Below are positions 7,604 to 11,169 of a DNA stretch of 11,169 nt, in pieces. The stretch is from Acidobacteriota bacterium (lineage in GTDB: Bacteria; Acidobacteriota; Vicinamibacteria; Vicinamibacterales; 2-12-FULL-66-21). Under the pieces are notes generated by a model, which made no database searches, was not told the DNA's origin, and was given only the letters and a program-made list of their open reading frames with translations. Where the stretch lies: assembly GCA_013694635.1 (NCBI GenBank), contig JACDCA010000519.1, forward strand, positions 1 to 11,169. The letters run 5' to 3'. Made by a program: the position numbers and the translations under genes. How positions within the stretch are numbered: position 1 is the first letter of the stretch; the number at the start of each line of letters is the position of its first letter.

Positions 7604-7617
7604 CGCAAGACTATAAT
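7589..7617. promoter_or_regulatory. Overlapping divergent promoters with a nearly symmetric -10 box
   Basis: On the + strand there is a perfect TATAAT (7612-7617), with TTCAAT (7589-7594) 17 nt upstream as a weak -35. Transcription would begin near 7624-7625, about 20 nt before the ATG at 7645. On the minus strand the same bases read TATAGT (7615-7610), a 5 of 6 match, and would start transcription at about 7603, the first base of the formimidoyltransferase ATG. The minus -35 position has no good match. Position and the perfect + box make this the best promoter in the window, though it is unproven. Confidence 0.6.
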
Positions 7618-7644
7618 TCCCCGCAAGCTTACGACCACGCCGAC

Positions 7645-8463
7645 ATGACCGAACCGATCCGTTCCGACCGACACGCCCAGGAGGCGGACCGCGATCGGGA
7701 TGCCCGCATCGAGGAGTTCCTCGTTCTCGGCCTCGACCACTATTTTTCCGAGCAGCACGAACTCGCGATCAACGTCTGGACGCGCGTGCTCTTCATCGAC
7801 CGCGGCCACGCCCGGGCGCGCGCCTACATCGAACGCGCGCGCAGCGCGGTCGCCGAACGCCAGCGCAAGGCAGACGAACTGCTCCATACTGGCGTGGCGG
7901 CACTGGATCGTGGTGATGCCGGCGCCGCGCGCGAGCTGGTGGCGTCAGCCGTGGAGCACGGCGCGTCCAGCGACGAAGCGATGGCGCTGCTGGCCCGGAT
8001 CGAACGGCTCGAGACCGCGGCGGCGGCGACGCGCACGTTTGCGCCGTCCCCGCAGATGCGGCGGCACGGCCCCCTCACGCCTGCCGCCGTGCCACCAGCC
8101 CGCACCAGACTGAAATGGATTGCGGGGGGCGTCGCGGCCGGCGCAATCATGGGCGCCGCCGTCGTCACGCTGCTCCTCCAGCAGGGCGTGGTCGAATGGC
8201 CGGTGGGTCTCCCTTCGGATGCGCTCGCGGGATCGGCGCTCACATCGGCGCTTCCCGTGCCGTCGCCGGCGGAGCTGGCGTTGACCCGCGCGCAAAACCT
8301 GCACGTCCGTGGCCGGCTGCACGAGGCGCTCTCGGCGCTCGACGCCATTTCGTACGGCGATCCCGTGCGCACGCGGGCGGACGAACTGAAGACGATCATC
8401 CAGCGGCAGCTGCTCCGCCGTCCTGATCCGGCAACTGCGGAAGGCACGGCCCGCCGGCCATGA
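7645..8463 (+). CDS. TPR-like single-pass membrane protein, function unknown
   Basis: A 272-residue protein. The first ~125 residues are helical and TPR-like: FLVLGLDHYFSEQHELAINVWTRVLFIDRGHARARAYIERA (25-65) and a second pair around DELLHTGVAALDRGDAGAARELVASAV (77-103). A Pro/Ala-rich stretch leads to one membrane segment (about 158-179), followed by a C-terminal part with another TPR-like pair, ALTRAQNLHVRGRLHEALSALDAI (212-235). The long N-terminal part is probably cytoplasmic. ATG 7645 is preferred over an in-frame TTG at 7597, because that TTG lies upstream of the perfect -10 box and would overlap the start of the divergent gene. The stop overlaps the next start (ATGA). A scaffold or adaptor role is only inference from TPR repeats; I do not recognise a specific family. 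Confidence 0.82.
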   Translation: MTEPIRSDRHAQEADRDRDARIEEFLVLGLDHYFSEQHELAINVWTRVLFIDRGHARARAYIERARSAVAERQRKADELLHTGVAALDRGDAGAARELVASAVEHGASSDEAMALLARIERLETAAAATRTFAPSPQMRRHGPLTPAAVPPARTRLKWIAGGVAAGAIMGAAVVTLLLQQGVVEWPVGLPSDALAGSALTSALPVPSPAELALTRAQNLHVRGRLHEALSALDAISYGDPVRTRADELKTIIQRQLLRRPDPATAEGTARRP

Positions 8464-9314
8464 GATGCCCGAAGTGTCAGTACATCAGTTTCGATAGCGG
8501 CGACCGTTGCCGCAATTGCGGATACCAGTTCTCGTTGTCGGCGGAGGCTCCGCTGGCGCCCATCGATCTTCCGATCCAGACCGGGAACGAACCCGAAGGA
8601 CCGATGGCCGATTTCGCGCTCGGTGACCGCTTCCCGCTCTTCGGCAATCGCGATGCGCATGCCGACAGGCCGCTCGTCCGCGCGTCTGCGCCGCCTCGCG
8701 CTCCACTGGCCGTGCGGAAGGCCGCGCCCCCCATCGCAAAGCCGGCAGCGGCGGCGGGGCGGCCGAGCGTCCGCCGCGGCCTGACGACGCCGGAGCCCGA
8801 GCTCGACCTCGGACCCCCTGATGAGCTGCTGCCACGTGCGAAGCCACGGCGAGCCGTCGTCGACGATGTCGTCCCGGACGAGAATGCATCGGTCGCTGCG
8901 CCGCCGACGCTCCGTGCCCTTGCCGCCGTTATCGACCTCGCGGTGATCGGGTCCATCGACGCGGTCGTTCTCCACTACACGTTGAAGATCAGCGGCCTCG
9001 AGTATGCCGAGGTTGGCGTGCTGCCGGTCGCGCCGTTTGCCGCCTTTCTCCTGCTGCTGAATGGCGGCTACTTCGTGGCATTCACCGCCGCCGGCGGGCA
9101 GAGCATCGGCAAGATGATTGCGGGCGTGAGGGTCGTTCCGGCTGATGACGACGGAGGCTTCGGTCGGGTGCCGCTCGGTCAGGCTGTTCTTCGCGCCGCC
9201 GCCTATCTCGTGTCCACGCTCCCCGCGGGCCTCGGTTTTCTTCCCGCGCTCTTCGGCGCGGACAAGCGCGCCGTCCACGACAGGTTGGCTCACACGCGCG
9301 TCATCAAGGCGTGA
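8460..9314 (+). CDS. Zinc-ribbon RDD-family membrane protein
   Basis: A 284-residue protein in three parts. Residues 1-22 are a rubredoxin-like zinc ribbon with C3, C6, C17 and C20. Residues about 25-148 are a disordered linker rich in Pro, Ala, Arg and acidic residues. Residues about 150-284 are an RDD domain: LRALAAVIDLAVIGSIDAVV (151-170) as the first helix with Arg and Asp, further membrane helices at about 186-210 and 240-265, GQSIGKMIAGVRVV (213-226) and DKRAVHDRLAHTRVI (268-282). RDD proteins are small integral membrane proteins; some have been linked to ion exchange, most are uncharacterised. The start lies in an ATGA overlap with the TPR-like gene, and the stop overlaps the pgpA GTG (GTGA), so translation is probably coupled on both sides. 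Confidence 0.88.
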   Translation: MRCPKCQYISFDSGDRCRNCGYQFSLSAEAPLAPIDLPIQTGNEPEGPMADFALGDRFPLFGNRDAHADRPLVRASAPPRAPLAVRKAAPPIAKPAAAAGRPSVRRGLTTPEPELDLGPPDELLPRAKPRRAVVDDVVPDENASVAAPPTLRALAAVIDLAVIGSIDAVVLHYTLKISGLEYAEVGVLPVAPFAAFLLLLNGGYFVAFTAAGGQSIGKMIAGVRVVPADDDGGFGRVPLGQAVLRAAAYLVSTLPAGLGFLPALFGADKRAVHDRLAHTRVIKA

Positions 9315-9775
9315 CGCGACTCGCCGTCTTCGTCGCGACGGTCGGCTACTGCGGCTACTTCCCGTTCGCGCCAGGCACGGTCGGATCCGCCGCCGGCCTT
9401 GTCGTCTACCTTTTCGTGTGGTGGACCGGTTCCCCGATTGTCGAAGTCGGATTGATCGTGGCGCTGTTCGCGGTGGGCGTCTGGGCCGGCACGACGGCAG
9501 AACGCTACTTCGGAGGCGTCGATCCTGGTCCGATCGTGCTCGACGAAGTCGTCGGCATGCTGATCACCCTGGCCTTCATCCCCGTCGGCATCTCTGGCGC
9601 GCTGGCCGGATTTTTTTGTTTCCGAGTCTTCGATGTGATCAAGCCTTACCCGGCAGGGCGTTTGGAAGCGCTCCATGGCGGCCTCGGGGTGATGGCCGAC
9701 GATGCGATGGCGGCGGTGTATGCGAACCTGTGCCTTCGCCTCGCCATGTGGCTGATGCCTGGCTGGATCTCATGA
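9311..9775 (+). CDS. pgpA: Phosphatidylglycerophosphatase A
   Basis: A 154-residue membrane enzyme that removes the phosphate from phosphatidylglycerophosphate to give phosphatidylglycerol (EC 3.1.3.27). Family signatures are in order: YFPFAPGTVGSAAGL (16-30), DPGPIVLDEVVGM (71-83) with the conserved Asp-Glu, and FRVFDVIKPYPAGRLE (104-119) followed by GGLGVMADDAMAAVYAN (123-139). Hydrophobic segments at about 25-38, 44-60 and 82-102 fit a small multi-pass protein. The GTG start at 9311 overlaps the RDD gene stop by 4 nt and the GTRLAVF-type beginning fits the family; no better ATG lies before the PGT motif. The stop overlaps the cinA ATG by 4 nt. Pairing of pgpA with cinA is a common arrangement in bacteria. 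Confidence 0.95.
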   Translation: MTRLAVFVATVGYCGYFPFAPGTVGSAAGLVVYLFVWWTGSPIVEVGLIVALFAVGVWAGTTAERYFGGVDPGPIVLDEVVGMLITLAFIPVGISGALAGFFCFRVFDVIKPYPAGRLEALHGGLGVMADDAMAAVYANLCLRLAMWLMPGWIS

Positions 9776-11034
9776 GCGCTGCGCTCACGGCGGCGGAGAT
9801 CATCGCCGTTGGGAGCGAGCTGCTGGGATGGTCGCGGCTCGATACCAATTCGTTGTTCATCACCGAACAACTGGCAGCGCTCGGCATCGATGTGAAAGGG
9901 AAGTCGGTCGTCGGCGACGACCGCGAGCGTCTGCGTGCCGTCTTCACCGAGTCGTTGCGACGTTCGGATCTCGTGATCCTGACCGGCGGCCTCGGACCCA
10001 CCGATGACGATCTGACGCGTGAGGTCGTCGCGGACGCTCTGGCGCTGCCAATGTCGGAAGAACCCGCAATCACCGCGACCATCGCGCGACGGTTTTCCCG
10101 CCGCGGGCTCGAGATGCCCGACGTGAACCGCCGGCAGGCGATGGTTCCGCGGGGCGCGACGCCGCTGCCGAATCCTCACGGTTCCGCGCCGGGACTTTTC
10201 ATCGAGGCGGAGGGCAAGGTGGTCGTTCTTCTTCCCGGGCCTCCACGCGAGTTGCAGCCGATGCTCACGGCACTTTGTGAGCGCGGCCTCCTGTCCGCCC
10301 GGGCGGGCGCCGAGCGCGTATTCAAGGTGTCGGTGTTCACCACGCAGCGTTCCGAATCCCACGTGGAGGAGCTGGTGCAGCCGATCTACTCTCGCTGGCG
10401 CGACCAACACCCGCCGGTAGAGACCACCATTCTCGCAACGCCCGGCCAGGTGGAGCTGCATCTCTCGTTGCGCGCCGCCGACGAAGCGGCCGCAATGAAG
10501 AGACTCGAGTCGGCGCGTCAGCAGCTTGTGGCCGTCCTTGGCGATTCCGCGTTCACGACAGACGGCCGGCCTCTCCACCGGCTTGTCGGCGATATGCTGC
10601 GCCAACGGCGGCTGACACTCGCCGCCGCGGAATCGTGCACGGGCGGTCTGTTGCTCGAGCGCCTCACTGGCGTGCCGGGGAGCTCCGCCTATGTTGCCGG
10701 CGGCATCGTGGCCTATACGAATACGCTGAAAACGACATTGCTGGGCGTAGAGCCCGCGCTGCTCGAACAGCACGGGGCTGTCAGCGAGCCGGTGGCGGCC
10801 GCAATGGCCGACGGGATGCGCGAGCGCAGCGGCGCGGACGTGTCCATCGCCATCACGGGGATTGCGGGTCCGGGCGGCGGATCCCCTGAGAAGCCTGTCG
10901 GCACCGTCGTGGTCGCGGTTCTCGCCCCGGGACGGCCGATGTCGGTCCGCACACATTCATTTCCTGGCGGGCGCGAGCACGTCCGGTTCCAGGCGACCCA
11001 AGCCGCGCTCGACACGCTGCGCCGCCTTTTGTAG
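9772..11034 (+). CDS. cinA: CinA: competence/damage-inducible protein with nicotinamide-nucleotide amidohydrolase domain
   Basis: A 420-residue full-length CinA. The N-terminal MoCF/COG1058 domain (about 5-170) begins AEIIAVGSELLGW and has TGGLGPTDDDLTREVVADAL (71-90) and LLPGPPRELQPM (153-164); this domain is associated with ADP-ribose pyrophosphatase activity in some members. A middle linker region spans about 180-260. The C-terminal PncC domain (about 265-420) has AAAESCTGGLL (284-294) with likely nucleophile Ser288, YVAGGIVAYTN (307-317) and ITGIAGPGGGSPEKPVGTV (361-379). It deamidates nicotinamide mononucleotide to nicotinate mononucleotide in pyridine nucleotide recycling. The ATG at 9772 is taken because the conserved domain begins a few residues later and it forms an ATGA overlap with pgpA; the reading frame is open further upstream but that part belongs to other genes. 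It ends in TAG. Confidence 0.96.
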   Translation: MSAALTAAEIIAVGSELLGWSRLDTNSLFITEQLAALGIDVKGKSVVGDDRERLRAVFTESLRRSDLVILTGGLGPTDDDLTREVVADALALPMSEEPAITATIARRFSRRGLEMPDVNRRQAMVPRGATPLPNPHGSAPGLFIEAEGKVVVLLPGPPRELQPMLTALCERGLLSARAGAERVFKVSVFTTQRSESHVEELVQPIYSRWRDQHPPVETTILATPGQVELHLSLRAADEAAAMKRLESARQQLVAVLGDSAFTTDGRPLHRLVGDMLRQRRLTLAAAESCTGGLLLERLTGVPGSSAYVAGGIVAYTNTLKTTLLGVEPALLEQHGAVSEPVAAAMADGMRERSGADVSIAITGIAGPGGGSPEKPVGTVVVAVLAPGRPMSVRTHSFPGGREHVRFQATQAALDTLRRLL

Positions 11035-11140
11035 ACGTGGGCCTGTTCGTGGCGGCCGAACCATCGTCGACCGCCTTCCGAAGCCGGACCTCACCCCGAG
11101 GCGCCCTCTCCGAGCCGCTGCTGCGAGTACCATTGAGCTG

Positions 11141-11169
11141 ATGCTCCCGGTCCTGCTCGGATACCTCAC
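11141..11169 (+). CDS. Possible 5' end of a membrane-protein gene (PlsY-like start)
   Basis: An ATG at 11141 opens a frame reading MLPVLLGYL to the window edge. This is hydrophobic and resembles the first helix of the glycerol-3-phosphate acyltransferase PlsY, which would suit the nearby phospholipid gene pgpA. Nine residues cannot settle the family, and any membrane protein could begin this way. The 106 nt between the cinA stop and this ATG (11035-11140) show no other gene, no clear hairpin with a T-run and no strong promoter; a weak TACCAT lies shortly before the ATG, and GAG 3 nt before it is a poor ribosome site. Confidence 0.3.

Noticed and set aside
7824..9293. A 489-codon minus-strand frame opposite the TPR-like and RDD genes
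   Set aside because: Composition is low-complexity Arg/Ser/Ala, it shows no motif, and the forward genes have zinc-ribbon, RDD and overlap-start evidence.
9145..9771. Upstream extension of cinA to 9145
   Set aside because: That stretch encodes the end of the RDD protein and all of pgpA in other frames; the CinA domain starts right after ATG 9772.
9646..10956. A 436-codon minus-strand frame opposite cinA and the end of pgpA
   Set aside because: Both forward genes match known families throughout; the reverse translation shows no conserved pattern.
10957..11169. A minus-strand frame entering from the right edge
   Set aside because: Its Arg/Ser-rich translation shows no motif and it overlaps the conserved end of cinA.

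Overview
The window is GC-rich, densely packed bacterial chromosome with housekeeping and membrane-associated genes. The gene styles fit an Acidobacteriota-type soil or environmental bacterium, perhaps Vicinamibacteria-like: a DUF4097-like beta-repeat protein, an NtrY/NtrX pair outside any nitrogen locus, a zinc-ribbon/RDD membrane protein, and degenerate heptamer repeats between genes. That placement is inferred from overall character, not from a phylogenetic marker. I see no rRNA, tRNA, CRISPR array, insertion sequence, phage gene or clear sign of horizontal transfer.

Layout. (1) Positions 1-1374 read leftward: the 5' end of a SAICAR synthetase gene (purC, cut by the window edge), a five-unit heptamer repeat, and a DUF4097-like membrane-anchored protein. 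(2) A 52-bp divergent spacer leads into a rightward block at 1427-6697: an LPG-synthase-TM/UPF0104-type membrane protein, nrdR (4-nt overlap), a 75-bp spacer almost filled by an imperfect palindrome and a second heptamer array, then the sensor kinase ntrY and the sigma-54-type regulator ntrX. (3) A leftward glutamate formimidoyltransferase gene at 6701-7603 converges on ntrX with only 3 nt between the stop codons. (4) A 41-bp spacer with a nearly symmetric -10 element separates it from a rightward chain at 7645-11034: a TPR-like single-pass membrane protein, a zinc-ribbon RDD protein, pgpA and cinA. Each junction in that chain is a 4-nt ATGA or GTGA overlap, so it is very probably one transcription unit. 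(5) The last 29 nt may start another membrane-protein gene, possibly plsY.

How the genes work together. NtrY and NtrX form a phosphorelay that should act on sigma-54 promoters, but none of their targets can be recognised here. NrdR represses ribonucleotide reductase genes, which are not in the window. PgpA makes phosphatidylglycerol, CinA repairs or recycles pyridine nucleotides, and the two proteins upstream of them are of unknown membrane function. No clearly novel defence or mobile system is present. The most unusual content is the intergenic DNA: two different 5 x 7-nt degenerate arrays, a palindrome directly in front of ntrY, and compact divergent promoters that imply very short or absent leaders.
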